From positions 1 to 64,000 of the forward strand of contig NZ_JAFKFX010000027.1 in the NCBI RefSeq assembly GCF_017308075.1: a stretch of DNA of 64,000 nucleotides, in the 5' to 3' direction. The stretch comes from Allobosea sp. GTDB taxonomy: Bacteria > Pseudomonadota > Alphaproteobacteria > Rhizobiales > Beijerinckiaceae. The notes beneath the pieces were generated by a model, which worked only from the letters and a program-made list of their open reading frames with translations, had not been told where the DNA came from and did no database searches. Every line of letters begins with the position of its first letter. Positions within the stretch are counted from its first letter, which is position 1. The position numbers were made by a program, and so were the translations under genes. Positions 1 to 8,070 of the stretch are shown here, in pieces.

Positions 1-39
1 CCAGATTGAACGGTGCCTCGCGATGAAAGCGAACCTCAT
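1..39 (-). pseudogene. IS3-family transposase OrfB, first 13 codons (continues outside the window)
   Basis: The minus strand begins ATG at 39 and reads MRFAFIARHRSIW to the window edge, which matches the usual start of IS3-family OrfB, the integrase-type (DDE) transposase subunit. The ATG overlaps the stop of the orfA remnant (ATGA). Its frame is -1 relative to orfA, as expected when OrfAB is made by programmed frameshifting. Whether orfB is intact cannot be told from here, but the element has lost its 5' end (next entry), so it is probably inactive. Confidence 0.7.
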
Positions 40-161
40 ATCGCTTCCCTCGCGAAGTAGGCTGCGGCCTTTTTTAGGATGTCGCGCTCCGCCTTGAGCT
101 TGGCTACCTCCCGCCGCAGCTTCTCGATCTCAAGCTGCTCCGGCTTCATAGGGGGCTGATC
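36..161 (-). pseudogene. IS3-family transposase OrfA, C-terminal fragment
   Basis: The frame ends with a leucine-zipper-like stretch (EIEKLRREVAKLKAERDILK, then KAAAYFARE), the C-terminal signature of IS3-family OrfA. Homology appears to start near MKPEQLE (about position 149). The helix-turn-helix half of OrfA and the terminal inverted repeat that should lie upstream (higher coordinates) are absent and replaced by unrelated sequence. A run of six A residues followed by G (minus strand, 75-69) sits where IS3 elements carry their -1 slippery site. The element was therefore truncated at about position 150-160. Confidence 0.75.
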
Positions 162-369
162 GGCTGGCGCGATCGCGGTGAGATCGGTGCGGCAGCGCAT
201 TCGGAAGAGGCTCGACCGCCGTCCAAGGCCGCGCGAAGCCTTGCATGGCACAGCCCGCCGCCGTGGCCAGCCGGGCGCCGTCGGCCCCGCGCCTTCCGAT
301 GCCCCCGAGGCAGGCTCCAGAACGCGTGATCACGGCCGAACCGAGACGCGCCGCACCGCCACACATTGC
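162..369. other. Intergenic stretch, no gene seen
   Basis: This stretch lies between the broken IS3 element and the promoter of the ABC importer. It is GC-rich with no convincing coding frame or strong palindrome. It may contain the junction made by the insertion or deletion that removed the 5' half of the element. Confidence 0.4.
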
Positions 370-400
370 TTGACAAGGCGAGGTTTGAACAAATATGCAT
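370..400 (+). promoter_or_regulatory. Probable sigma-70 promoter of the ABC importer operon
   Basis: TTGACA at 370-375 is followed after 18 bases by TATGCA (394-399) in an AT-rich stretch about 35-60 bases before the start codon at 434. The -10 region is overlapped by the TGAACA-type motif described next, which would allow repression or SorC-type control. Confidence 0.5.
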
Positions 401-419
401 TTAAAAATAAAAATGTTCA
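384..419. promoter_or_regulatory. Candidate SorC-type operator A
   Basis: TTTGAACAAATATGCATTT (384-402) is followed by an inverted TGAACATTT (411-419 read on the minus strand), so TGAACA and TGTTCA face each other. Close variants occur at 5625-5660 and 11667-11690, the other two control regions of this gene cluster. The cluster encodes its own SorC-family regulator at 10475-11455. Assignment of the motif to that regulator is inference. Confidence 0.5.
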
Positions 420-433
420 CGGGAGGAGTCACG

Positions 434-1456
434 ATGAAATTGAATCGCCGACAGTTTGCGGGCGGCCTGCTGGGCGCGTCGCTCATGCCTTCCTTGCCCG
501 CACAGGCGCAGGCCAAGAAGCTGACGGCCTATATGGGCCCGCCGGAGCCGACTTGCGCCGCGCTGGTGAAGGATTTCGAGCAGAAGTCCGGGGTCGCGAC
601 GACGTTCCTGCGCCTCTCCGCCGGCGAGGCGGTGAACCGGATCCGGGCCGAGCGCGCCCGCCCCCAGGCCAGCGTGCTCTACGGCATCGGCCTGCCCTCG
701 ATGATGACGCTGAAGAGCGAAGGGCTGCTGCAGCCCTACAAGCCCAAGGGCGTCGAGGACATCCCGGCCAAATATGTCGATCCCGAGGGCTACTGGACCG
801 GCATCGACGTCGATTTCATCGGCATCGCCTCGAACAAGACCTTCCTCAAGGAGAAGGGGCTGAAGGCGCCGACGAGCTGGGAGGACCTGACCAAGCCGGA
901 ATTCGCCGGCCAGATCTGCATCGGCAGCCCCGCCACCTCCGGAACCGGCTATGTCTTCCTCGCCACCATCCTGCAGGTGATGGGCGAGGAGAAGGGCTGG
1001 GACTGGCTCAAGCGCTTCAACGCCAATGTCTCGCAATACACCCGCTCCGGCATCGGTCCGACGCAGCTCGTCGGGCGCGGCGAAGTCGGCGTCGGCATCC
1101 TCTTCGCCCATGACATCCTCGGCAGCATGCACAAGGGCTTCCCGCTCGAAATGACGCTGCCTTCCGAGGGCACGGGCTACGACCTGTTTTGCGCGGTGAT
1201 GCTCAAGGACGCACCGGAGCCGGAAGCCGCCAAGGCCTTCCTCGACTGGGCGGTGACTCCGGCCTCGCAGGAGACCCTCGCCGCATCGGACTATTTCGAC
1301 GTGCCGACCAACAAGAACGCCAAGGTCCACGACCTCGTGAAGCCGTTCGCGAACGCGAAGCTGATCGATTTCGACTTCGCCTGGGCCGGTGCTTCCGCCA
1401 CGCGCCAGAAGATCATCACGCGCTTCCAGAACGAAATTCTGGCCGGAAGAAAGTGA
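434..1456 (+). CDS. ABC transporter periplasmic substrate-binding protein (AfuA/ThiB/FbpA-like)
   Basis: A 340-residue secreted binding protein. The N-terminus has twin Arg (NRRQF) and a hydrophobic stretch ending around AQAQA, so export is by Tat or Sec. The start at 434 is chosen because GGGAGGAG precedes it; an upstream in-frame ATG at 395 lies inside the operator. The body resembles the family-1 extracellular solute-binding proteins for iron, thiamine, phosphonate or hexose-phosphate importers (FbpA, ThiB, AfuA). It is the first gene of an operon with a fused two-domain permease and an ATPase. The ligand is unknown. Association with a phosphomutase-family enzyme and a sugar-type kinase makes a sugar phosphate or phosphorylated polyol plausible, by analogy with AfuABC. 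Confidence 0.85.
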   Translation: MKLNRRQFAGGLLGASLMPSLPAQAQAKKLTAYMGPPEPTCAALVKDFEQKSGVATTFLRLSAGEAVNRIRAERARPQASVLYGIGLPSMMTLKSEGLLQPYKPKGVEDIPAKYVDPEGYWTGIDVDFIGIASNKTFLKEKGLKAPTSWEDLTKPEFAGQICIGSPATSGTGYVFLATILQVMGEEKGWDWLKRFNANVSQYTRSGIGPTQLVGRGEVGVGILFAHDILGSMHKGFPLEMTLPSEGTGYDLFCAVMLKDAPEPEAAKAFLDWAVTPASQETLAASDYFDVPTNKNAKVHDLVKPFANAKLIDFDFAWAGASATRQKIITRFQNEILAGRK

Positions 1457-1460
1457 GTCT

Positions 1461-3125
1461 ATGAGCTCCGTTGCGCCCGTGGGCCTGACGGAGGGCAAGC
1501 AGGGCCGGGACTGGACCATCTATCTGGTCTATCCCGGCGTTGCCGCCTTCGTCCTGATCTTCACCGCCTATCCGATGCTCGACCTGCTCGCCCGCGCGTT
1601 CTCGGTCGATGGTCGGTTCTCGCTCGAGGCGCTGGCCGGCACGGTCGCCGCCCCCTACAACCGCGCCGTCTTCTGGAACACATTGCTGCTCGGCGCCACC
1701 GTCGCGGTGCTCGGCACCATCCTGGCGACGCTCTATGCCTATGCGATCGCCCGCGTCGCCATCCCCGGCAAGCGGTTCTGGCACTTCTTCGCCCTGCTGC
1801 CGACGATCTCGCCGCCGATCCTGATGGCGCTCGGCCTGATCATGCTTTATGGCCGCCGCGGCCTGATCACGCATGAGCTGCTCGGCCTGCAGAGCACCGG
1901 TCTCTACGGCTTCACCGGCCTCGTGGTCGCGCAGCTGATCTCCTATTTCCCCTTCGCCTATCTCCTGATGCTGAACCTGTTCCGCGGGCTCGACGCCTCG
2001 CTGGAGGAGGCGGCCTCGACCATGGGCGCCAATGGCTGGAACGTGCTGCGCACGATCAGCCTGCCGCTGCTCGTGCCGGGCCTCGCCGGCTCGATGCTGC
2101 TGATGTTCAGCTATTCCTTCGCCGATCTCGGCAATCCGCTGCTGCTCGGCGGCGACTTCCCGGTGCTCTCTTCGCAGATCTACCAGACGATCATCGGCAT
2201 GTACGACATCCCGAAGGGCGCGGCCCTGGCGGTGCTGCTGCTGATCCCGGCGCTCTTGATGTTCTTCGCCCACAAGGCGCTGAGCGCCCGCATGTCCTTC
2301 GCCTCGGTCGGCGCCAAGGGTTCGAGCCGGCATCGCGAGGTGCGCCATCGCGGCGTGCAGATCGCGGCGCTGATCTTCGTCGGCGCGATCACCCTGGTGA
2401 TCTGCCTGCAATATGCGACGATCCTGGCCGGTGCCTCGACGCAGCTCTTCGGCATCAATTACGGCTTCACCACCAAGCATTTCGTCGCGGCCCTGACCAA
2501 GTCGCGCGGCGCGCTGCTCGATACGTTGATCCTCGGCGTCGTCGCCTCCTTCCTCTCGGTGATGCTCGGCGTGCTGATCGCCTGGGTCGTGGCCCGCACG
2601 AGGGTGCGCGGCGGCTCGCTGCTCGATTTCACCGCCAACCTGCCGCTCGCCATTCCCGGCACGGTGATCGGCCTCGCCTTCGGCCTGGCCTTCAACAGCC
2701 CGCCGCTGCTGCTGACCGGCACGGCTGCGATCATCGTCGCCGCCTTCGTCGTCCGCTCGCTGCCCTACGGCATCCGCTCGGGCGTCGCGGCACTCAACCA
2801 GATCAACCGGACGCTCGACGAAGCCTCGACCACCATGGGGGCGACCTCCGGGCAGACGCTCTGGCGCGTGCTGCTGCCGATCATCCAGCCCGCCCTGCTC
2901 GCCGGCATGATCTTCTCGTTCACGCGCAGCGTCACGACACTCAGCGCCGTCATCTTCGTGGTCTCGCCGCACTGGTCCCTCGTCACCCCGACCATCCTTT
3001 CGCAGATGGACCGCGGCGATGTCGGCGAGGCGGCGGCCCTCAGCGTCATCGTGGTGGTGATGGTTCTGGCCGTCATCCATGGCGTGCCGCGGCTGCTCGG
3101 CGGCGACTGGCGCGAGACCCGCTAG
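1461..3125 (+). CDS. ABC transporter permease, two fused membrane domains (AfuB/FbpB/ThiP-like)
   Basis: A 554-residue inner-membrane permease made of two tandem BPD-transport domains. The EAA-type loops are visible twice, as EEAASTMGANGWNVLRTISLP near residue 180 and DEASTTMGATSGQTLWRVLLP near residue 460. A fused permease of this kind is typical of the FbpB/ThiP/AfuB group. The ATG at 1461 comes four bases after the stop of the binding-protein gene. A more upstream in-frame start would overlap that gene by over 60 bases and is unlikely. The protein works with the ATPase downstream to import the compound caught by the upstream binding protein. Confidence 0.9.
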   Translation: MSSVAPVGLTEGKQGRDWTIYLVYPGVAAFVLIFTAYPMLDLLARAFSVDGRFSLEALAGTVAAPYNRAVFWNTLLLGATVAVLGTILATLYAYAIARVAIPGKRFWHFFALLPTISPPILMALGLIMLYGRRGLITHELLGLQSTGLYGFTGLVVAQLISYFPFAYLLMLNLFRGLDASLEEAASTMGANGWNVLRTISLPLLVPGLAGSMLLMFSYSFADLGNPLLLGGDFPVLSSQIYQTIIGMYDIPKGAALAVLLLIPALLMFFAHKALSARMSFASVGAKGSSRHREVRHRGVQIAALIFVGAITLVICLQYATILAGASTQLFGINYGFTTKHFVAALTKSRGALLDTLILGVVASFLSVMLGVLIAWVVARTRVRGGSLLDFTANLPLAIPGTVIGLAFGLAFNSPPLLLTGTAAIIVAAFVVRSLPYGIRSGVAALNQINRTLDEASTTMGATSGQTLWRVLLPIIQPALLAGMIFSFTRSVTTLSAVIFVVSPHWSLVTPTILSQMDRGDVGEAAALSVIVVVMVLAVIHGVPRLLGGDWRETR

Positions 3126-3190
3126 AGCATGTTCGAGCGAAGTGGACACCGGTTCGCGTCAAGACAACGCGATAAAGCAAACAAGTAGAG
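3123..3190. repeat. Probable dispersed intergenic repeat between permease and ATPase genes
   Basis: The 72-base gap between permease and ATPase genes starts with AGAGCATGTTCGAGCGAAGT, continues through a CACCGGTTCGCG stretch and an ACGCGATAAA(G)CAAA tail, and ends at another TAGAGCAT. This arrangement is familiar to me from short dispersed intergenic repeats in many Hyphomicrobiales genomes. No second copy is present in this window, so the repeat status rests on recalled resemblance. It lies inside an operon and would be transcribed. Confidence 0.45.
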
Positions 3191-3197
3191 CATCGAC

Positions 3198-4295
3198 ATG
3201 CAGAAGACATCCGCGAAGGCTCTCGCCATCCGCAATCTCGACAAGTCCTATTCGCTCGGCGGCGGACGCCGCCTGCCGGTGGTGACCGATTTCAATCTCG
3301 ACCTCGCACCCGGCGAATTCGTCACCCTGCTCGGCCCCTCCGGCTGCGGCAAGACGACGGTGCTGCGCACCCTCGCCGGCCTCGAGGATTTCGAGACCGG
3401 CGAGATCCTGCTCGACCAGCGCTCGATCGCCCGGCTGCCGGCGCATCATCGCCGCATCGGCCTGGTCTTCCAGAACTACGCGCTCTTCCCGCACATGACC
3501 GTCTTCGAGAACGTCGCCTATTCGCTGCGGCTGCGGCGGGTGGCGCAGGAGACGGTGCGCAGCGAGGTCGCGACCGCGCTCGCGGCGGTCGGACTCGAGG
3601 ATTACGGCCCGCGCCTGCCGGGCCAGCTCTCCGGCGGCCAGCAGCAGCGCGTCGCGGTCGCCCGCGCGCTGGTGATGCATCCGGACCTGCTGCTCTTCGA
3701 CGAGCCGCTCTCCAATCTCGACGCCAAGCTCAGGGTCCAGGTCCGCTCGGAGCTGCGGCGCCTGCAGCGGCGCCTCGGCACCACCGCGCTCTTCGTCACC
3801 CATGATCAGGACGAGGCGATGAGCCTCTCCGACCGGATCGCTGTGATGAAGAGCGGGCGCATCGAGCAGATCGGCCCGCCGGAGGAGATCTATGCCCGCC
3901 CGGCGACGCTGTTCGTGGCGCAGTTCGTCGGCCGGGTGAACGCCCTGCCGGCGACGATCACCAGCGCCGCGAACGGGCAGGCACAGATCGAGACGCTCGG
4001 CATGGCGGCGCGCGTACCCCTGCCCGCGCCCGACCTTCCGAAGGAGGTGCTGGCGCTGGTGCGGCCGGAGGCGGTGACGCTCCAGCAGCCGGGACAGGGC
4101 CTCGCCGGCAAGGTCGAGGAGGTCGAGTATCTCGGCGACCAGACCGAGTACCGCGTGCGCGTCGGCGATACGCTGGTCACCGCGACGCGCTCCGCCCTCG
4201 GCGAGCCCTGGAAGATCCGCGAGGGCGACGCGGTCGGCATCGGCTTCAAGCAAGACACCATCCACCTGCTCGCGCGCAGCGCCGAAGCCGCCTGA
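3198..4295 (+). CDS. ABC transporter ATP-binding protein (importer ATPase with TOBE domain)
   Basis: A 365-residue ATPase that powers the upstream importer. Walker A GPSGCGKT is at residues 46-53, the Q-loop is near 92, the signature LSGGQQQR at 144-151, Walker B LLLFDEP at 164-170, the D-loop SNLDAK at 172-177 and the H-loop histidine in VTHDQDEAM near 202. The C-terminal 120 residues form the TOBE-type regulatory or substrate-sensing region seen in MalK, FbpC, PotA and AfuC. It is followed after 24 bases by the phosphopentomutase-family gene, which suggests one transcript. Confidence 0.92.
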   Translation: MQKTSAKALAIRNLDKSYSLGGGRRLPVVTDFNLDLAPGEFVTLLGPSGCGKTTVLRTLAGLEDFETGEILLDQRSIARLPAHHRRIGLVFQNYALFPHMTVFENVAYSLRLRRVAQETVRSEVATALAAVGLEDYGPRLPGQLSGGQQQRVAVARALVMHPDLLLFDEPLSNLDAKLRVQVRSELRRLQRRLGTTALFVTHDQDEAMSLSDRIAVMKSGRIEQIGPPEEIYARPATLFVAQFVGRVNALPATITSAANGQAQIETLGMAARVPLPAPDLPKEVLALVRPEAVTLQQPGQGLAGKVEEVEYLGDQTEYRVRVGDTLVTATRSALGEPWKIREGDAVGIGFKQDTIHLLARSAEAA

Positions 4296-4319
4296 ACGAA
4301 AGCCGGAAAGACAACCGCC

Positions 4320-5552
4320 ATGACGAACAGCCAGGCGCCCTTCGACAGGGTCATCATCCTCGTCCTCGACGCGCTCGGCCTCGGCGCGCTGCCGGACGTG
4401 CATCTCGTGCGTCCGAACGATGTCGGCTCGAACACGCTGAAGCATGTCGTGCAGGCGGCGGGCGGGCTCTCCCTCCCCAATCTCGAGCGCCTCGGCCTCG
4501 GCACGGTCGCGCCCGATTCCGGGCTGCGCATCGAGCCGAACCCGATCGCCGTCCATGGCGTCTGCAATCTCGGCTACAAGGGCGCAGACACCTATCTCGG
4601 CCATCAGGTGATCATGGGCTCGCGCGTGCCGGATGTGCCGGAGGAGCTGTTCGAGGTGGTGCGCGACGACGTCGCCGCTGCCCTGCGCCGGGCCGGACAC
4701 CATGTCGAGCCGGCGGGCGAAGGCCTCGCCGCGCTGTTCGTCGACGGCAAGATGATCTGCGGCGACAATCTCGAAAGCGATCCGCTGCAGACCTATCACT
4801 GCGTCGGCTCGATCGACGACATGCCCTATGAGGAGATCGTCAAGGTCGGCGAGATCCTGCGCTCGGTCGCCCGGGTGCGTCGCATCGTGGCGATGGGCGG
4901 CTACGGCTTCGGGGCCGCCGATATCCGGCGCTGCACCGAGCGGCGGTCGACCGGCCAGTGCGGCGTCAACAATGTCGCGCTCGGGCTCTACACCAGCAAT
5001 TACGTGGTGCGGCATCTGACACGCGGCACCAAGCCCGATGTCCAGGTGCCGACGATCCTGAAGAAAGCCGGCTACGAGGTCGAGCTGCTCGGCAAGGTCG
5101 CCGACGTCATCACCTGCGAGGGCGCCCATAAGGAGCCGCATGTCCTGACCCGGCCGGTGCTGGATGCGACCTATGCATCGATGGCGCGCGTCCATTCCGG
5201 GCTGATCGCAATCAACATCCAGGAGACCGATCTCGCCGGCCATGACGAGAGCGCCGAGCGCTATGCCGCCTGCCTGCGCCTCGCCGACGAGGGCATCGGC
5301 AAGATGATGGCGATGATGGGCTCAAGGGACCTGCTGATCGTCACCGGCGATCATGGCAACGACCCGACCATCGGCCATGACAAGCACACGCGCGAGTTCA
5401 CGCCGCTGCTGGTCTGGACGCCGGGCATCAAGCCGAAGGGCATCTTCATGCGCGACAGCCTGTCCGACATCGCCGCGACGGTGGCCGAGATCTTCTCGGT
5501 CGAGCCGACGGAAATCGGGACGAGCTTCCTGGACGACATCGCCGTCGCCTGA
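4320..5552 (+). CDS. Phosphopentomutase-family metalloenzyme (DeoB/YhfW-like)
   Basis: A 410-residue member of the alkaline-phosphatase superfamily. The metal-binding motifs are recognisable: D17 in VLDALGLGALPD, the nucleophile-type threonine T91 in GADTYLGH, ETDLAGHDE near 305, and DHGNDPTIGHDKHTRE near 345-360. Classical DeoB enzymes have DTTTGHWE at the nucleophile, whereas here it is DTYLGHQV, so this is a divergent paralogue. DeoB interconverts (deoxy)ribose 1- and 5-phosphates; E. coli YhfW is a related protein of unknown substrate. Its place directly after a sugar-phosphate-type importer suggests a phosphomutase or phosphotransfer step on the imported compound. The family call is firm, the substrate is unknown. 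Confidence 0.75.
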   Translation: MTNSQAPFDRVIILVLDALGLGALPDVHLVRPNDVGSNTLKHVVQAAGGLSLPNLERLGLGTVAPDSGLRIEPNPIAVHGVCNLGYKGADTYLGHQVIMGSRVPDVPEELFEVVRDDVAAALRRAGHHVEPAGEGLAALFVDGKMICGDNLESDPLQTYHCVGSIDDMPYEEIVKVGEILRSVARVRRIVAMGGYGFGAADIRRCTERRSTGQCGVNNVALGLYTSNYVVRHLTRGTKPDVQVPTILKKAGYEVELLGKVADVITCEGAHKEPHVLTRPVLDATYASMARVHSGLIAINIQETDLAGHDESAERYAACLRLADEGIGKMMAMMGSRDLLIVTGDHGNDPTIGHDKHTREFTPLLVWTPGIKPKGIFMRDSLSDIAATVAEIFSVEPTEIGTSFLDDIAVA

Positions 5553-5624
5553 GCGGCGGCTGGCGCTGGCAAGCGCGACGCCCGGCCCGACCGGACCGGC
5601 GGACAAGGCCGGCCTGCTAAACTC

Positions 5625-5662
5625 TGAACATATCGCCTTTAATTGTAACAAATGTGCATTGA
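5625..5662. promoter_or_regulatory. Candidate SorC-type operator B / internal promoter region
   Basis: The 157-base gap before the oxidoreductase gene contains an AT-rich island. TGAACATAT lies at 5625-5633 and TGTAACAAATGTGCATTGA at 5644-5662. The latter matches operator A (AACAAATATGCATT) in 13 of 14 positions. This is probably a second promoter that expresses the oxidoreductase-E1-E2 genes under the same regulator as the importer. Confidence 0.5.
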
Positions 5663-5709
5663 CCGTTTTGGCCGTTGACCGGCCGGACGCTCGCAACGGG
5701 AGAAACTGG

Positions 5710-7035
5710 ATGGGCATCAACGTCGCACCGACCGGCTTGGCACGCGATCTCCTGGCCCGCGCCGATAGTGGCCGCCCGGTCCGCATCGGGCTCATCGGTT
5801 CTGGGGAGATGGGCACCGACATCGTCACCCGCGTCGCCCATATGTCGGGCGTGACGGTCGGCGCGATCTGCGACCTCAACTTGCCAGCGGCGCGCAAGGC
5901 CGTCGACATCGCCTATCAGGAGGAGGGTCATTATCGCGACGCCTCCGGCCAGTCCGAGCTCAATGCGGCGATGGAGGCCGGCAAGGTCGCTGTCACCGGC
6001 GATTCCAACCTGATCCTCAACAGCGGCCTGATCGACGTCGTGATCGACGCGACCGGTGTTCCCTCCGTCGGCGCCGAGATCGGCCTCGCCGCGATGGAGC
6101 ACGGCAAGCATCTGGTGATGATGAATGTCGAGGCCGACGTCACCATCGGCGCCTATCTGAAGAGCGAGGCCGACCGGCTCGGCGTCACCTATTCGCTCGG
6201 CGCCGGCGACGAGCCCTCTTCCTGCATGGAGCTGATCGAGTTCGTCACGGCGATGGGGCACCCGATCGTCGCGGCCGGCAAGGGCAAGAACAACCCGCTC
6301 AATTTCGACGCCGTGCCCGACGACTATGCCGAGGAGGCCGCGCGTCGGAACATGAACGTGCGCATGCTCGTCGAGTTCGTCGACGGCTCGAAGACCATGG
6401 TCGAGATGGCGGCGATCGCCAACGCGACCGGCCTCGTTCCGGACAAGCCCGGCATGCACGGCCCCGCGGCGACGCTCGACCAGCTCTCCTCGACCCTGAT
6501 CCCGCAGAAGGATGGCGGCGTGCTCTCGCGTGTCGGCGTCGTCGATTATTCGATCGGCAAAGGTGTGGCGCCCGGCGTCTTCGTCGTCGCCGACATGTCG
6601 CATCCCAGGATCTCGGAGCGCATGGAAGATCTGAAGATGGGCAAGGGCCCGTACTTCACCTTCCACCGGCCCTATCACCTGACCTCGCTGGAAGTGCCGC
6701 TGACCTGCGCCCGCGTCGTGCTCTATGGCAAGCCGGACATGGTGCCGCTCGCCCGGCCGGTTGCCGAGGTCTGCGCCGTCGCCAAGAAGGACCTGAAGCC
6801 CGGCGACCGGCTCGATGCCATCGGCGAGTATTGCTACCGCGCCTGGATCATGACGGCCGAAGAGGCACGCACCGCGCGCGCCATTCCCTGCGGCATGCTG
6901 CAGGGCGGCACGGTCACCGCGCCGATCCGCAAGGGCGAGATGCTGACCTATGCGAACGCCGCCGTCGCGCCCGGCTCGAAGCTCGCCATCCTGCGCGCCC
7001 GGCAGGACGCCCTCGTCCACGGCAAGGAAGCCTGA
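5710..7035 (+). CDS. NAD(P)-dependent oxidoreductase with C-terminal SAF domain (homoserine-dehydrogenase-like)
   Basis: A 441-residue cytosolic enzyme. The Rossmann dinucleotide motif GLIGSGEMG is at residues 27-35. The middle part resembles homoserine dehydrogenase-like proteins, and the last about 90 residues (DLKPGDRLDAIGEYCYRAWI, then IRKGEMLTYANAAV) form an SAF (antifreeze/FlgA-like) domain. This is the COG4091 architecture. The start at 5710 has a GGGAG Shine-Dalgarno sequence; longer in-frame versions would overlap the previous gene. It heads the oxidoreductase-E1alpha-E1beta-E2 group, only 3 bases before E1alpha. It likely oxidises a sugar acid or polyol phosphate to a carbonyl compound used by the E1/E2 complex. 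The substrate is not established. Confidence 0.8.
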   Translation: MGINVAPTGLARDLLARADSGRPVRIGLIGSGEMGTDIVTRVAHMSGVTVGAICDLNLPAARKAVDIAYQEEGHYRDASGQSELNAAMEAGKVAVTGDSNLILNSGLIDVVIDATGVPSVGAEIGLAAMEHGKHLVMMNVEADVTIGAYLKSEADRLGVTYSLGAGDEPSSCMELIEFVTAMGHPIVAAGKGKNNPLNFDAVPDDYAEEAARRNMNVRMLVEFVDGSKTMVEMAAIANATGLVPDKPGMHGPAATLDQLSSTLIPQKDGGVLSRVGVVDYSIGKGVAPGVFVVADMSHPRISERMEDLKMGKGPYFTFHRPYHLTSLEVPLTCARVVLYGKPDMVPLARPVAEVCAVAKKDLKPGDRLDAIGEYCYRAWIMTAEEARTARAIPCGMLQGGTVTAPIRKGEMLTYANAAVAPGSKLAILRARQDALVHGKEA

Positions 7036-7038
7036 TCC

Positions 7039-8070
7039 ATGACCGCTCCGGCAACCACCTCCGCGACGGCAGACTCGACCAACCTGCCCTTCCTCTACCG
7101 GCATTATCCGCGCGAGGACCTGCTCGGCGCGCTCAGGCGCATGCACCTGATCCGCCGCTTCGAGGAAGCGGCCGAGGAAAGCTATATGCGCGGGCTGATC
7201 CACGGCACCATGCATCTCTCGATCGGCCAGGAAGCAAGCGCCGTCGGCATCTGCCTGCCGCTGGTACGCGAAGACCAGATCACCTCGACCCATCGCGGCC
7301 ATGGCCATTGCATCGCCAAGGGCGCCGATGTCAGCCGGATGTTCGCCGAATTCTTCGGCAAGACCACCGGCTATTGCGGCGGTCGCGGCGGCTCGATGCA
7401 TATCGCCGACGTCTCGACCGGCAATCTCGGCGCCAACGGCATCGTCGGCGGCGGCATCCCGATCGCAGTCGGAGCGGCGCTGACCGCCAAGCGGCTGCGG
7501 ACCGGCAAGGTCGCGGTCTCGTTCTTCGGAGACGGTGCCAACAATGAGGGCGCCTTCCACGAGGCGCTGAACATGGCCTCGATCTGGAAGCTGCCGGTCG
7601 TCTTCGTCTGCGAGAACAATGGCTACGGCATGTCGACCTCGACAGAGCGCTCGACCGCGGTTCCGAACATCGCCGACCGTGCCGCCGCCTATGCGATGCC
7701 CGGCGTCATCGTCGACGGCAATGATCTCTCCGCCGTTGCGCAGGCTTCCCACGAAGCCGTTGAGCGGGCCCGCCGCGGCGAGGGGCCGAGCCTGATCGAG
7801 TGCAAGACCTACCGCCATCGTGGCCACTCGAAGAGCGACCGCAACCGCTATCGCACCAAGGACGAGATCGACGACTGGATGGCCAATCGCGACCCGATCG
7901 CACGCTTCGAGGCGCAGCTGACCGAGCTCGGCATCGCCGGCCCCGCCGAGATCGAGGCGGTGCGCCAGGCCGTGCGCGCCGAGATCGACGCGGGAATCGA
8001 ATTCGCCAAGGCCAGCCCGGCACCCGCAACCGCCGACCTCGCCGACTACGTCTACACGGAACAGCAGTGA
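7039..8070 (+). CDS. Thiamine-diphosphate-dependent dehydrogenase E1 component, alpha subunit (acetoin/pyruvate dehydrogenase type)
   Basis: A 343-residue E1alpha subunit. The ThDP/Mg motif runs from GDGANNEG (164-171) to ENNGYGMS (about 192-199). The HRGHGH and GGRGGSMH stretches are typical of PdhA/AcoA. It forms an alpha2beta2 E1 with the next gene, which overlaps its stop codon (TGATG). Together with the E2 gene it builds an acetoin- or 2-oxoacid-dehydrogenase-type complex that decarboxylates or cleaves a substrate and loads the acyl group on lipoyl-E2. It is embedded in a sugar-type catabolic cluster instead of next to lpd. This suggests a dedicated catabolic complex and not housekeeping pyruvate dehydrogenase. 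Confidence 0.88.
   Translation: MTAPATTSATADSTNLPFLYRHYPREDLLGALRRMHLIRRFEEAAEESYMRGLIHGTMHLSIGQEASAVGICLPLVREDQITSTHRGHGHCIAKGADVSRMFAEFFGKTTGYCGGRGGSMHIADVSTGNLGANGIVGGGIPIAVGAALTAKRLRTGKVAVSFFGDGANNEGAFHEALNMASIWKLPVVFVCENNGYGMSTSTERSTAVPNIADRAAAYAMPGVIVDGNDLSAVAQASHEAVERARRGEGPSLIECKTYRHRGHSKSDRNRYRTKDEIDDWMANRDPIARFEAQLTELGIAGPAEIEAVRQAVRAEIDAGIEFAKASPAPATADLADYVYTEQQ

Noticed and set aside
3159-7827. Minus-strand open frames of about 700 codons opposite the ATPase, phosphomutase, oxidoreductase and E1 genes
   Set aside because: The plus-strand genes carry complete family motifs; the antisense frames have none and no ribosome sites.
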